Of a DNA stretch of 64,000 bases, positions 1-9,049 are shown piece after piece (the first letter of the stretch is position 1; every line of letters starts with the position of its first letter). The stretch is from Planctomycetota bacterium (GTDB lineage: Bacteria; Planctomycetota; Planctomycetia; Planctomycetales; Planctomycetaceae), in the NCBI GenBank assembly GCA_018242525.1, contig JAFEBS010000052.1, positions 62,001-126,000 of the forward strand, given 5' to 3'. Below the pieces are notes generated by a model. That model ran no database searches. It saw only the letters and a program-made list of their open reading frames with translations, and was not told where the DNA came from. The translations under genes and the position numbers were made by a program.

Positions 1-1727
1 GCCAGGACGAAGAACGGCGAGGCGAAGGCGGCTCCGAATGCCAGCATCCCGATAATCGGCCAGTAGAATTGGCCCTGGGCGGCCGCCACCAGCAATGTCC
101 CGGCGAACGCGAACGTACAGGTGAACGATGTCAGGGTGAATGTCAGCGCCATGAACATGGCACCCAGGTAGCCCCCCGCCTGTTCCTTATTCGCAGTGAA
201 CGTCAGCAGGCCGCTGGGGATGCGGATTTCAAACATTCCCAGCATGTTGAAGGCAAACACGACAAAGACGGTGCCGATCGCCAGGTTCAACCATGGATTG
301 TTGGCCAGTGCATTGAGTTGTGCGGCTCCAAAAATCGCGGCGATCCCCACCCCCAGGATCGTAAACGTGGCGACGATCGATCCGCAGAAGACGAATGCCA
401 CCGTGATCGGTCGATGGTGTTCGGATTCACTCTGCTTCAGAAAAAAGCTGACGGTGATCGGAACCATCGGGAAGACGCAGGGAGTCAACAAGGAAACGAA
501 GCCAAATCCGATCGCAGTCAACAGGAACCCGATCAGGCCTTGATCCTGCGGCTTTTTGCCGACCGGTGCGGCCGGCGTGTCATCCGGCTTGTCGACTGGT
601 GGCTGAGGCCCCTTGGGAGGAACAACATCGATGACGCCACGACTCGGCGGTGTCTCGACTTCAGCGGCGGAAACATCGCCCAGTCGAAAGGGTACTCGCT
701 TGGAGATACATGACTTTTCGCAGGTTTGGTACGAAAGCAATCCGCGGACACCGTATTTCCCAACGCCTGTGTCTGCCAGGACTTCAAATTGCCGAGTCCA
801 GGTAACCTGATCGTGGTATGTCTCCATACGATATTCACCGTCATTTTCGATGTCCGGTGCTCGATCCGGCTGGAAGCCATCACCCAACGGCTTCAGCCCC
901 TGCAATGCGTCCAGATCAACTTCTGTTGGCTTTCCTCCTTCACCTTGTGTCATCGAAAACGTATGCCACCCCTCGTCGAGTTGCATCGTGATCGAAAACG
1001 TCACCTTGTCACCAGGTTTGGCGTCTTGCGGAAACAGCTTGATTTTTAACAGTGCAGGATTCGTTTTTGGGCGCCCCGGTTCTGCTGGGCGCCCCGGACG
1101 TTCTTCGTGTTCAAAGGGGGCTGGCGGAGCAAGATTCGCCGGCTTGGCATCCGCCGCTGCGGTTGGCACAACCGTGAACTCATAAGACGGAATGATGGGA
1201 ATGCAGTTTCCCGGATTGTCGTCTGTCCCTTCGGAGCAGTACTGTCCATTCAATTCACCACTGACAGAGATCGTGCCCGGATCCGCACTCTTCGCGACCC
1301 GATAACGCTTTGTCCAGGTGACGTGATCATGGAATTTGGAGACTTCAACTTTAAATTCGGGCTCGAAGACGGTCTTGGGGTCGCGATCTGCGATGAACTC
1401 GGCATCGATCGGTTCCAGCCCGGTGGCCTTGGTTTCGATTTGCGTGCGACCATCGAATTGACCGGTCGTGCTGTAGATGTAGTAGCCCTTCGGGAGCTTG
1501 ACGTTGATGGACAGCGTCACTTCCTCACCCGGCTTCGCTCCGAGCGGGGACAGGGTCGACGTGAATTGCGCTTTCTCGGTGACCCGACCGGGTTTCAACC
1601 CCGTCAGATCTTGAAAGCCATCAAGCTGTGCGTTGGCCAGCGAGGTCCAGCAGACGAGCAGGGCGAGCGTACCCCAACGGAGGTTTCGAACCAGAAAACT
1701 GAAGCTTCGACCTGTCATTTCACGCAT
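1..1727 (-). CDS. DsbD-like thiol:disulfide interchange protein, 3' end outside window
   Basis: Reading the minus strand from an ATG at 1727 (in-frame ATG also at 1718) gives about 575 uninterrupted codons to the left edge, so the C-terminus is missing. An N-terminal signal peptide (to about residue 33, ending ...SLANAQ) is followed by two DsbD-alpha/DsbC-like beta domains (about 45-190 and 225-350), each with a 'DHVTWT' or 'DQVTWT' strand and cysteines (NGQYC; SYQTCEKSC). A Pro-rich linker leads into hydrophobic helices. The helix motif TPCVFPM and a later SFTCTF helix carry the paired membrane cysteines typical of DsbD/CcdA. Family role: passing electrons from cytoplasmic thioredoxin to periplasmic or extracytoplasmic thiols. 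The thioredoxin-like C-terminal domain usually found in DsbD would lie outside the window. Family call firm, exact partner unknown. Confidence 0.85.
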   Translation of the reverse strand, partial: MREMTGRSFSFLVRNLRWGTLALLVCWTSLANAQLDGFQDLTGLKPGRVTEKAQFTSTLSPLGAKPGEEVTLSINVKLPKGYYIYSTTGQFDGRTQIETKATGLEPIDAEFIADRDPKTVFEPEFKVEVSKFHDHVTWTKRYRVAKSADPGTISVSGELNGQYCSEGTDDNPGNCIPIIPSYEFTVVPTAAADAKPANLAPPAPFEHEERPGRPAEPGRPKTNPALLKIKLFPQDAKPGDKVTFSITMQLDEGWHTFSMTQGEGGKPTEVDLDALQGLKPLGDGFQPDRAPDIENDGEYRMETYHDQVTWTRQFEVLADTGVGKYGVRGLLSYQTCEKSCISKRVPFRLGDVSAAEVETPPSRGVIDVVPPKGPQPPVDKPDDTPAAPVGKKPQDQGLIGFLLTAIGFGFVSLLTPCVFPMVPITVSFFLKQSESEHHRPITVAFVFCGSIVATFTILGVGIAAIFGAAQLNALANNPWLNLAIGTVFVVFAFNMLGMFEIRIPSGLLTFTANKEQAGGYLGAMFMALTFTLTSFTCTFAFAGTLLVAAAQGQFYWPIIGMLAFGAAFASPFFVL

Positions 1728-2240
1728 CCTGCGAAAAGGAATTCGTCCCGCCCAACCGTGGCGAGGGAGGTGGCGACCCCAAAGCAGTCAGCGTGCCACA
1801 CTGTCGGATTCCGGGTCCGATCCCTGCCGTTTGACGGGCCAACCTGTTCGTATTGTCCGGTCACCGTCCTGATCTGTCTGTCCGGACCAGTGACAAACCC
1901 CAACCAGCTCATCCCGCACAACCATTGACGGCAAAACATCTTAACGAATGCGATCCCGTTCTCCCATGCCACCACGGGACTCACGAGAGCGGAATCCATA
2001 CGCTGCGACGTCGTTCCTCAGTTGGAAGAATCTTTCCAACCATCCGCCTCGAAGATAGTAGAAACTACAACCACCGGGTCAACCAACGAGCCAAATCTCC
2101 GCCATCCCGCATCTCTCGTCGACCAGTGCGCCGCCGTCATTGAGCGGCGTAAAATCCAACCATCCGCTTGCTGCTGACTTCCCCAAGCCTCCAATCTACG
2201 TGTCGTCGCCATTATAAGGAGATTGTGGTGGGCAATGGAT

Positions 2241-2274
2241 CGGAACCCGGCGCGCGCTGGCAGCGCCGGTTCCG
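2241..2274. repeat. Strong GC-rich inverted repeat (hairpin)
   Basis: The arms CGGAACC...GGCGC and GCGCC-GGTTCCG pair over about 11-12 bp around a short loop. It has no T tract on either strand, so it is more like a REP-type palindrome than a terminator. Role unknown. Confidence 0.5.
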
Positions 2275-2384
2275 TTAGCAAAGTCGTTCCGTCCGATGCG
2301 TCAGACTGGCAGAAATTTCGCAAGTGCGCCGGTTTTCCAGAAACCCAGGTGTTGCATGCAATCTGTGGCGGTAGCGTCTCCGGC

Positions 2385-2478
2385 GGCCCGAAGGGCCAGA
2401 AGTTCATCGAGCCCAAGCCACCGGCGCCACGGGCCAGGGGACCTCGACCCCCAAGAATGTCTTCAGCCCCAAAGGGGC
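2385..2478. repeat. GC-rich block bounded by two perfect small hairpins
   Basis: GGCCC-GAA-GGGCC at 2385-2397 and GCCCC-AAA-GGGGC at 2466-2478 bracket a GC-rich segment. The arrangement resembles dispersed multi-hairpin intergenic repeats that I associate with planctomycete genomes. That association is from memory and only one copy is visible here. Confidence 0.35.
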
Positions 2479-2827
2479 GGTCGTTCATCCCGACGAACAC
2501 GTCGCACGCGAACACCGGCAACCGGTCAATCCCAGAACGGACGGCCCTTCAGGCCTCAACCAGTTGCGGGGGAATTAAATGAGCGAACCTGCACTGCAAC
2601 TGATGTGTCCAGGTGATGGTCGTCCCGGTGATGTTTCATCGCCGCCACCTTTGGGCAGGAGTTCCATCATGGCCACGAATCTCCTCTTAACTGACTCGTG
2701 GAGCCTGAGTTCGTGCGTCGCCTGAGCGCGACCGATCCAGGCTCATACCTCCGCGCGGCCAACTCGCATTGGGCAATCTGAATCATTGGGCACATTCTGA
2801 ATCCACGCGCTCAAATGCTCGCAGCGG

Positions 2828-3021
2828 CTCTCCACCGACCCTGTGTCGGTGGAAGCAACGACTGACCCGCTAACCAATGACGTTGCCCTAGTGACGTTCC
2901 TGCTCTCCACCGACCCTGCGTCGGTGGAAGCAACGACTGGCTGGCTAACCAATGACGTTGCCCTAGTGACGTTCCTGCTCTCCATCGACCCCGTGTCGGT
3001 GGAAGCAACGACTGGTTGGCT
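2828..3021. repeat. Three tandem 75-bp repeats, each with an internal hairpin
   Basis: Units run 2828-2902, 2903-2977 and 2978 to about 3021 (third copy truncated). Copies one and two differ at only a few positions; the third diverges after GGAAGCAACGACTGG. Each unit opens with CCACCGAC-n5-GTCGGTGG (CCATCGAC in copy three), an 8-bp stem. In copy three a base in the left arm has changed. The units abut without unique spacers, so this is not a CRISPR array. No protein is convincingly encoded. Confidence 0.85.
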
Positions 3022-3350
3022 ATGGCAGGTGCAGCAATCGGAAAGTCGGTTTTGGACGGATTGAGGATTCTCTTCAGCCTGTCCTCAAAGTCGAAATCCA
3101 ACCCGACCACGCTCTTGTTTCGATGACCACCCACGACCCGGATACCGGCCAGTCGTTTGAAACAACTGGCCGTGAGAACCGGTCCGTACGTTGAAAGTTT
3201 CCCTGTTCATGATGCGAATGCCCTCGCGAAAATCGTCGGAAAGAACCCTGGAATCAATGTGCGGGCAGCCGGGCCCCGAAGATGGACTCGATCCGAAAAG
3301 GCTTCGTATGTGATCCGCCGCTGTCAGTGACTCCGCACGACGGCGATGGT

Positions 3351-3704
3351 TCAAAACGTCCAGATCGCCTCATTCAAGGAGGGGCGGATGTGCAGCAGGC
3401 GACCGATACCGGATTCCGTCATGGCACCCATGACGCTGCTGCTTAGACGACACAGGATGGCCGTCCCGCCCCGCTCTTCGATGGTATCGTGAAACGATTG
3501 AATCATCGCCAGTCCCAAGTCATCGATTTGGCGAATCGCAACCAGGTCAATGACGACCTGGCGAGGACGCCGGCCGTGCGCCATCGAATTGAGCTCTTCG
3601 GACACAGCCTCGAAGTTTTCTTCGTTCAAAACGTCAATGCAGAAACGGACCACCGTCACGTGCCTGATCTGTTCAACTTCAAAACTCGCAGTCGTCGTCG
3701 TCAT
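3351..3704 (-). CDS. STAS-domain protein (anti-sigma-factor-antagonist-like), first of a tandem pair
   Basis: A 117-aa protein made of a single STAS fold. I chose the ATG at 3704 (MTTTTASFEV) because the longer frame runs back into the neighbouring gene. The family's core strand-turn-helix appears as 'VIDLVAIRQIDDLGLAMI', followed by 'GGTAILCRL'. In SpoIIAA-type antagonists the residue after the Asp is a phosphorylatable Ser (DSSG); here the site reads IDDLG, so classical serine-kinase control looks lost. It lies 38 bp downstream of a paralogue on the same strand and probably shares its transcript. No anti-sigma factor or kinase gene is adjacent. STAS fold is secure, partner unknown. Confidence 0.8.
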   Translation of the reverse strand: MTTTTASFEVEQIRHVTVVRFCIDVLNEENFEAVSEELNSMAHGRRPRQVVIDLVAIRQIDDLGLAMIQSFHDTIEERGGTAILCRLSSSVMGAMTESGIGRLLHIRPSLNEAIWTF

Positions 3705-3742
3705 GGCAATGTCTCGTGAAAGATCGATTCGTTCAGAAGATT

Positions 3743-4102
3743 TCAGAAGGACCAGACCGCTTCTCCCCGAGTGCGTGAGAACGAGCATCGCAGGCTCGCA
3801 CGCCGGATGGAGGCCATGACCGCAGTGCGGACACGGCACAGGATCAATGTGCCACCGGCGTCGTCGATGCTGTCGGCGAAGGCCTGCAACATGGCCAACC
3901 CCATTTCGTCGATGGTTTCAATGGCGGACATTTCCGCCACGATCCGGATCGATCGTTCGGCGGTGACCAGCATGACGAACTCCAGCAGTTCATCGGAGAC
4001 AACGTCGAAGTTCTGTTCGGTCAACGATCGGACGGTGAAGCACAGTACGGTCACTTCGCCCACCTGATCGACATAAAAACTACTTGCGGCTGCCACTGTC
4101 AT
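3743..4102 (-). CDS. STAS-domain protein, second of a tandem pair
   Basis: A 119-aa STAS protein. The ATG at 4102 is preceded by GGGAG at good spacing. It aligns end to end with the downstream paralogue (FYVDQVGEVTVLCF versus FEVEQIRHVTVVRF; common ends EAVWSF and EAIWTF). The phospho-site region reads IDEMGLAML, again without the Ser of canonical antagonists. The pair looks like a recent tandem duplication transcribed leftward, away from the DUF1501 operon. Role in signalling is inferred from family only. Confidence 0.8.
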   Translation of the reverse strand: MTVAAASSFYVDQVGEVTVLCFTVRSLTEQNFDVVSDELLEFVMLVTAERSIRIVAEMSAIETIDEMGLAMLQAFADSIDDAGGTLILCRVRTAVMASIRRASLRCSFSRTRGEAVWSF

Positions 4103-4312
4103 GTTGTCTCCCTCGCGAGTCCCGGCAGGACGAAAATGGAGGAATGTCTGTTACCACGACGGCAGAAGCTAGCGGGTAAATATGAAGCCCTGCGGAAGTC
4201 TTCATGAAATTCAGGGGGGACTGGCGTTGTTCACGCTCCTGGTTCTCGCCACAATGAGAACCCGGCAAGTCCGGTTTTCCCGTCGCGTGACAAATACACA
4301 GGAGCGACTCTG

Positions 4313-5599
4313 GTGGCCAGCAATCCTCTTTGCAAACCCTGGGAGCACGCGATTTCGCGTCGACAGTGGCTGGGCGCATCTGCGGCAGCAACTGGTGCCC
4401 TCGTTGTCGGCGACCTGATCAGCCCCGCCATGGCCGCAAAACTCGCGGCCAATGACAAGCAGGTCCTGTTCATCTGGATCGACGGAGGGATGAGCCAGTA
4501 CGAAAGCTGGGATCCCAAGCCGGGAACTCAATTTGGCGGTCCCTATCGCCAGATCGCCACGTCGCTGCCGGGACTGAACATCAGCGAACTGATGCCCCGG
4601 ACGGCGCAGGTTGCAAAGCACCTGTCCGTGGTGCGCAGCATGTGTACCCAGGACAACTCGCATTCTGCCGGAGTGCCGCGCATCCAGCGTGGCGATCCCA
4701 AGAACCGTGGAGTGACCTATCCCTTCTTCGGGTCGGCGGTCGCCAAACTGCTGGGGCCCGGTCCGAGTGGACTGCCGCCGTATGTCTCGATCAAGCCGGG
4801 CAGCGGTGGATTCTTTTACCAGGACGCGGGATTCCTGGGCCCCAAGTACGGCGCCCTGGCATTCGGTGATGGCCAGCCGCCGGAGAATCTGCTGCGACCG
4901 GCTGCGATCAGTGAAGAGGACGATTTGGCGAGGAACTCGTTGCGGGCAACCTTGAACAAGCGTTACGCGGGAAAACACCGGCAGGACAATGCAGACGCGC
5001 ATGCCGCTGTCTTCGACATGGCGGCCGCCTTGATGAAACGACAGGATTTGTTCAACGCTGCCAGACTGTCGTCACAGGATGTCCTGCGCTACGGGTCCCA
5101 CGAATTTGGCCGTCACATGCTGCTGGCGAGGAACATGCTGGAAGCGGGCGTGCGATTTGTCAAAGTCACCAGTTACGGCTGGGATACCCACGGCGACAAT
5201 TTCCTGGGTCACCAGAGTCTGATGCCCCGCTTTGACCAGGCGTATGCCGCCATCATTGAGGATCTGCACCAGCGTGGCCTGCTGGATCGAGTGCTGGTCA
5301 TCGCCATGTCTGAATTTGGACGAACACCGCGAATCAACGGTCACGTCGGTCGCGATCACTGGCCCGAGGCATGGTCACTGGCGCTGGCAGGCTGCGGCAT
5401 TAAGCGTGGTGCGATCATTGGCAAGACCAATGACCTGGGGACGTTTGTCGATGGCGAACCACTCGACATCGGACACATGTTCCACACCTGGTTCGCCGCT
5501 CTCGGCATCGATTCCAAGTCGGTGGAATACGACAACCATGGCCAGCCATTGCCGATCGCGCACGACGGATGTCATGTTGTCACCGACCTTTTGGCATAA
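4313..5599 (+). CDS. DUF1501 protein, Tat-exported
   Basis: A 428-aa protein of the planctomycete-expanded DUF1501 family (sulfatase/alkaline-phosphatase-like fold). The start is GTG at 4313, with ACAGGAG ending nine bases upstream. The N-terminus has a twin-arginine signal (SRRQWLGASAAATGALVV) and probable cleavage after PAMA. Family landmarks: 'LFIWIDGGMSQYESWDPKP' early, 'RSMCTQDNSHSAGVPRIQRG' and 'SEFGRTPRINGHVGRDHWP' late, with the His/Asp residues expected to bind metal. It directly precedes a WD40 gene (23-bp gap), forming a probable operon. Substrate unknown; DUF1501 genes commonly sit beside DUF1549/1553 cytochromes or propeller proteins, as also seen at 54.8 kb. Confidence 0.9.
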   Translation: MASNPLCKPWEHAISRRQWLGASAAATGALVVGDLISPAMAAKLAANDKQVLFIWIDGGMSQYESWDPKPGTQFGGPYRQIATSLPGLNISELMPRTAQVAKHLSVVRSMCTQDNSHSAGVPRIQRGDPKNRGVTYPFFGSAVAKLLGPGPSGLPPYVSIKPGSGGFFYQDAGFLGPKYGALAFGDGQPPENLLRPAAISEEDDLARNSLRATLNKRYAGKHRQDNADAHAAVFDMAAALMKRQDLFNAARLSSQDVLRYGSHEFGRHMLLARNMLEAGVRFVKVTSYGWDTHGDNFLGHQSLMPRFDQAYAAIIEDLHQRGLLDRVLVIAMSEFGRTPRINGHVGRDHWPEAWSLALAGCGIKRGAIIGKTNDLGTFVDGEPLDIGHMFHTWFAALGIDSKSVEYDNHGQPLPIAHDGCHVVTDLLA

Positions 5600-5622
5600 A
5601 TCGCTTTCGTGAAAGGACCAGC

Positions 5623-6726
5623 ATGGCCGACGACCTGGCCGCATTGAAGACGCGGTTTGAACCCAAAGAGGGAAAGCTGTTGAAGCCGGATCGGCAATTG
5701 AACTCCATCCGGTTCACGGCCTGCGGCCGATTTCTGCTGGCGACAGGGCACGATGGAACCGTCCGTCGATTCGATGCCACCTTGGACGAGATGACAGAGC
5801 TGAAGCCGATCCTGGGCCACAATGGCTGGGTCCAGCGGGTCGCCCTGCCGCAGCCGCGCGAGGGTGGTGCCACGTCCGACGAGGTTATGTTCACTGTCGA
5901 TTCCTGGGGACAATTGCGTTGTGGATCATTCGTTGATGAAACGGCCGCGCCACGCTGGTCGCACGCCCAGGCCCATGACGGCTGGATTCAGGACATCGCG
6001 CTCAGCCCCAGCGGAAAGCTGGTGGCGACGTGTGGCATCGACCGTCACGTGCGTGTCTGGTCAACGGCCGACGGAACGAAGCTGAACGAGTTCACTCATC
6101 CCGAATGGGAAGCCCTGTGCGTGGTGTTTGCGCCCGACGAAGCCAGCGTGGTTTCGGGAGATCTGTCGGGAGTCATCCGGCAGTGGAATCTGGCCACTGG
6201 CCGGATGGCGCGCGAGTTGAAGGCGGCGGATCTGCACAAGTCGGACCGGCTGCAGGAAGTCGGCGGCGTCCGGCGGATGACGTTCAGTCCCGATGGACGG
6301 CAACTGTTGTGTGCCGGGACCAGGCCCAAGAACGGCGGCAACGTTCAGGGTGTGCCCGCAATCCTCGTGTTCAACTGGGAATCCGGTGAACTGGTCAAGT
6401 CGACTGAGCTTGGCAAAGACGGGGATGTTTACGTCACGGACCTGATGTTCCATCCGGAGGGGTTCCTGATGATCACGATCAGTGGCAATCCGGGAACGGG
6501 CAAGCTGGTCTTCCGGCGACTGGACGACGAAGCACCGTTTTTCGAGACGACGAAGATGCCCAATTGTCACTCGCTGGCGCTGCACCCCGACCACCTGCGT
6601 CTGGCGGTTGTCGCCACCAACGGCGGGAGCAACGGCAACGGAAGAAACCTGGACAAGGACGGGAAATACCCCGGCAATTACTCACCGATCCACCTGTGGA
6701 AGCTGCCGGAACCACTCGTGACTTAA
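5623..6726 (+). CDS. WD40-repeat protein
   Basis: A 367-aa protein. The chosen ATG at 5623 has GAAAGGA upstream; a longer frame would overlap the DUF1501 gene. It has no signal peptide (starts MADDLAALKTRFEP), so it is probably cytoplasmic. WD40 units are visible, for example 'LLATGHDGTVRRFDA', 'LVATCGIDRHVRVWSTADG' and 'VVSGDLSGVIRQWNL', giving roughly one seven-bladed propeller. It contains a Gly/Asn-rich stretch near residue 340 and ends 'PIHLWKLPEP'. It is co-directional with and likely co-transcribed with the DUF1501 gene. Ligand or partner unknown. Confidence 0.85.
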   Translation: MADDLAALKTRFEPKEGKLLKPDRQLNSIRFTACGRFLLATGHDGTVRRFDATLDEMTELKPILGHNGWVQRVALPQPREGGATSDEVMFTVDSWGQLRCGSFVDETAAPRWSHAQAHDGWIQDIALSPSGKLVATCGIDRHVRVWSTADGTKLNEFTHPEWEALCVVFAPDEASVVSGDLSGVIRQWNLATGRMARELKAADLHKSDRLQEVGGVRRMTFSPDGRQLLCAGTRPKNGGNVQGVPAILVFNWESGELVKSTELGKDGDVYVTDLMFHPEGFLMITISGNPGTGKLVFRRLDDEAPFFETTKMPNCHSLALHPDHLRLAVVATNGGSNGNGRNLDKDGKYPGNYSPIHLWKLPEPLVT

Positions 6727-6729
6727 GCT

Positions 6730-7299
6730 CTATCGCGGATGGATCTCGGCACCGGTCTGATTGCGCAGCAGATCCAGATTCTTCTCAAAATGCTCCTGGC
6801 TGTGACCCTGCCAGACGACGAATTCACGCCCCTTGGCGGTTTCCAGCCAGAGTTCGTAAGGGCCGCCAATGGCCGGAACCAGGTAGTCAAAGATCCAGCC
6901 ACTGATCCACTGGATCGGGCCAAACAGGATGAAGGTCCAGTATCCCGGCTCCGATCCGCCGTATTTGGTCCCGATGGACATCACTGCCCGCAGCTTGCAC
7001 CGCTGACGCCAGACCGGCACGAAGCCCAGGTACAGTCTGGAGTCCATCCACTCCCCGCGAATCCGTGAAATCCGGAAGGTACCGGTCAGCATCAACGGCA
7101 TCAGGCAGGCCAGAGTTCGCCAGAAGAGGGTCAGTCGCGGTGCCAGCGTGATCGGAATCAGCAGCACGATCAGGATCGGGATGCGAACTCGAAAGTCCAC
7201 CTGTGGCGACAATGTCTGACTGAGGACCGCCCCTTCCAGCGGACCTGTCGGACGATACGTCGAGCGTTTCTGCTGTTTGCCCGTCCGATGGATTTCCAC
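6730..7299 (-). CDS. Hypothetical membrane protein
   Basis: A 189-aa protein of unknown family. The start is GTG at 7299, with AGGAAG about seven bases upstream. Two hydrophobic segments near residues 42-80 (IPILIVLLIPITLA and LACLMPLMLTGTF) suggest membrane helices, followed by 'YWTFILFGPIQWISGWIFDYL' as another membrane or re-entrant segment. The C-terminal part ('PYELWLETAKGREFVVWQG') looks soluble and resembles short planctomycete proteins of unknown function. It is convergent with the WD40 gene, with three bases between the stop codons, and lies 45 bp downstream of pckA on the same strand, so it may be co-transcribed with it. Confidence 0.65.
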   Translation of the reverse strand: MEIHRTGKQQKRSTYRPTGPLEGAVLSQTLSPQVDFRVRIPILIVLLIPITLAPRLTLFWRTLACLMPLMLTGTFRISRIRGEWMDSRLYLGFVPVWRQRCKLRAVMSIGTKYGGSEPGYWTFILFGPIQWISGWIFDYLVPAIGGPYELWLETAKGREFVVWQGHSQEHFEKNLDLLRNQTGAEIHPR

Positions 7300-7344
7300 G
7301 GTGGATCTTCCTGGAAAGTTTCGTCGATGAATGGAATTTGCCTG

Positions 7345-8922
7345 CTAACCGTCCATGGTCCCTTTAAAGGTGCCCCCTTCCTGAAACTGTGCATAGTTCT
7401 CGGCAAACAATTGAGCGAGCTGACGCGCGGTTTCGTCGTAGGCGTCCGGATCGGGCCACGTCTGACGTGGATTCAGTACCGAGGCCGGGACGTTGGGACA
7501 AGCTGTGACAACGTTCAATCCGAAAATCGGATCAGTCTCGGTGGGGACATTATTCAACTGTCCCGCATGAATCGCGTCCACGATGGCACGGGTGTATGCC
7601 AGTTTCATCCGTGAGCCCACGCCGTAGGGCCCACCGCTCCACCCGGTATTGACCAGCCAGACATTGGCCTTGTGAGTTCGGATTTTTTCCGCCAGCAGTT
7701 CCGCGTACTTCCTGGGATGCCAGACCAGGAACGGTCCGCCGAAACAGGGAGAAAACGTGGCCTGAGGTTCCTTCACGCCGACTTCCGTGCCGGCGATCTT
7801 GGCGGTGTATCCATTGATGAAATGATACATCGTCTGTTCGGTCGTCAAGCGACTGACGGGTGGCAGGACTCCAAACGCATCGCAGGTCAGGAAGATGACG
7901 TCGGTGGGATGTCCCGCGACGCAGGGGATGCAGGCATTCGTGACGTATTCGATGGGATAAGCACCACGCGTGTTCTGAGTAATCGACGCGTTGTCGAAAT
8001 CGACATGATGTCGTGCGTCGTCGTAGACCACGTTTTCCAGCACGGCTCCGAAGCGCAGGGCCTGGAAGATCTCTGGCTCGGAATCGCGGGACAGGTAGAT
8101 CGCCTTGGCGTAGCAGCCCCCTTCGATGTTGAAGATCCCTTCATCGGACCAGCAATGTTCGTCGTCACCGATCAATGATCGCTTGGGATCGGCGGACAAA
8201 GTCGTCTTGCCTGTTCCCGACAGTCCGAACAGCACCGAAGACTGCCCGGTCTTCTGATCCACTGTGGCCGAACAGTGCATCGACAGCACGCCCCGCTTCG
8301 GCATCAGGTAGTTCATGATGGTGAAGATCCCCTTCTTCATCTCACCGGCATACTCCGTTCCCAGGATGACGACTTCGCCATTTTCAAAGCTGACGTCGAC
8401 GCTCGTCTTGGAGGTCATCCCTGTGGTGAAGCGATTGGCGGGGAATCGGCCGGCGTTGTAGACGACGAAATCCGGCTGACCGAAATCCGCCAATTGCTCG
8501 TCGGTGGGACGAATCAACATCTGGTGCATGAACAGGGCGTGATACGGTCGCGAGCAGATCACGCGGACCTTGATCTGATACTGGGGATCCCAACCCGCGT
8601 ACCCATCCACCACATACAGGCGGTCGCGGGTGTTCAGATAATCCTTGGCCCGTTCGCGATTGATGAAAAACGAGGCCTGATCCAGCGGGAAGTTCACCGG
8701 ACCCCACCAGATGTCCGACGCGGAGTCTTCGTGTTTCGCCAGACGTTTGTCCTGTGGCGAACGTCCGGTCTTTTCACCGGAATACGCAATCAGTGCTCCG
8801 GTGTCCGAAATCGTGGTTCCGGGCTCGAAGCGGATCGCCTCTTCGTACAGTTTCGAGGGCGCCACGTTGCGCAGAATGGTCTTCGCTGTGATGCCATGCA
8901 TCGACAGGTCAAATTGAGTCAT
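7345..8922 (-). CDS. pckA: Phosphoenolpyruvate carboxykinase (ATP)
   Basis: A 525-aa protein, the usual length for the ATP-dependent class, which interconverts oxaloacetate + ATP with phosphoenolpyruvate + CO2 + ADP in the cytoplasm at the start of gluconeogenesis. The ATG at 8922 has GGAG six bases upstream; a longer in-frame extension lacks family character. The P-loop GLSGTGKTT (residues 233-241, Lys239) and the following 'LIGDDEHCWSDEGIFNIEGG' metal/kinase motif are intact. 'NTGWSGGPYGVGSRMKL' near the C-terminus is also typical. It is divergent from the PQQ-propeller gene, with 127 bp between the starts holding both promoters. Confidence 0.97.
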   Translation of the reverse strand: MTQFDLSMHGITAKTILRNVAPSKLYEEAIRFEPGTTISDTGALIAYSGEKTGRSPQDKRLAKHEDSASDIWWGPVNFPLDQASFFINRERAKDYLNTRDRLYVVDGYAGWDPQYQIKVRVICSRPYHALFMHQMLIRPTDEQLADFGQPDFVVYNAGRFPANRFTTGMTSKTSVDVSFENGEVVILGTEYAGEMKKGIFTIMNYLMPKRGVLSMHCSATVDQKTGQSSVLFGLSGTGKTTLSADPKRSLIGDDEHCWSDEGIFNIEGGCYAKAIYLSRDSEPEIFQALRFGAVLENVVYDDARHHVDFDNASITQNTRGAYPIEYVTNACIPCVAGHPTDVIFLTCDAFGVLPPVSRLTTEQTMYHFINGYTAKIAGTEVGVKEPQATFSPCFGGPFLVWHPRKYAELLAEKIRTHKANVWLVNTGWSGGPYGVGSRMKLAYTRAIVDAIHAGQLNNVPTETDPIFGLNVVTACPNVPASVLNPRQTWPDPDAYDETARQLAQLFAENYAQFQEGGTFKGTMDG

Positions 8923-9049
8923 CAACATCTCCAGATTCGTCGTCAGTCCAGGACAGTGGGAAGCGCTTGTGTCACCGCGTAGGATGCCCGCGTTTGTTGG
9001 TGAACTCAAGATGTCCGGCCGGTCACCTGTCAATTTCGGGAGATGTTTG

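Larger units (their letters stand above)
1728..3350. other. Long intergenic region without a credible gene
   Basis: Open frames here are short, overlap on both strands and show no family motif, start signal or codon bias like the flanking genes. The stretch does hold structured DNA: a strong hairpin at 2241-2274, two small perfect hairpins (GGCCC-GAA-GGGCC at 2385-2397 and GCCCC-AAA-GGGGC at 2466-2478) inside a GC-rich block resembling a dispersed intergenic repeat, and the 75-bp tandem repeats at 2828-3021. It separates the dsbD-like gene from the STAS pair. Confidence 0.7.

Noticed and set aside
2018-2582. Overlapping frames of 119-167 codons on both strands in the left intergenic region
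   Set aside because: They cover hairpin-rich DNA, overlap each other and show no coding bias.
2828-3021. Possible CRISPR array
   Set aside because: Repeats of 75 bp touch each other with no unique spacers, there are only three, and no cas gene is in the window.
4241-4262. Small inverted repeat GGTTCTC...GAGAACC before the DUF1501 gene
   Set aside because: Seven-bp arms only, with no second copy; could arise by chance.
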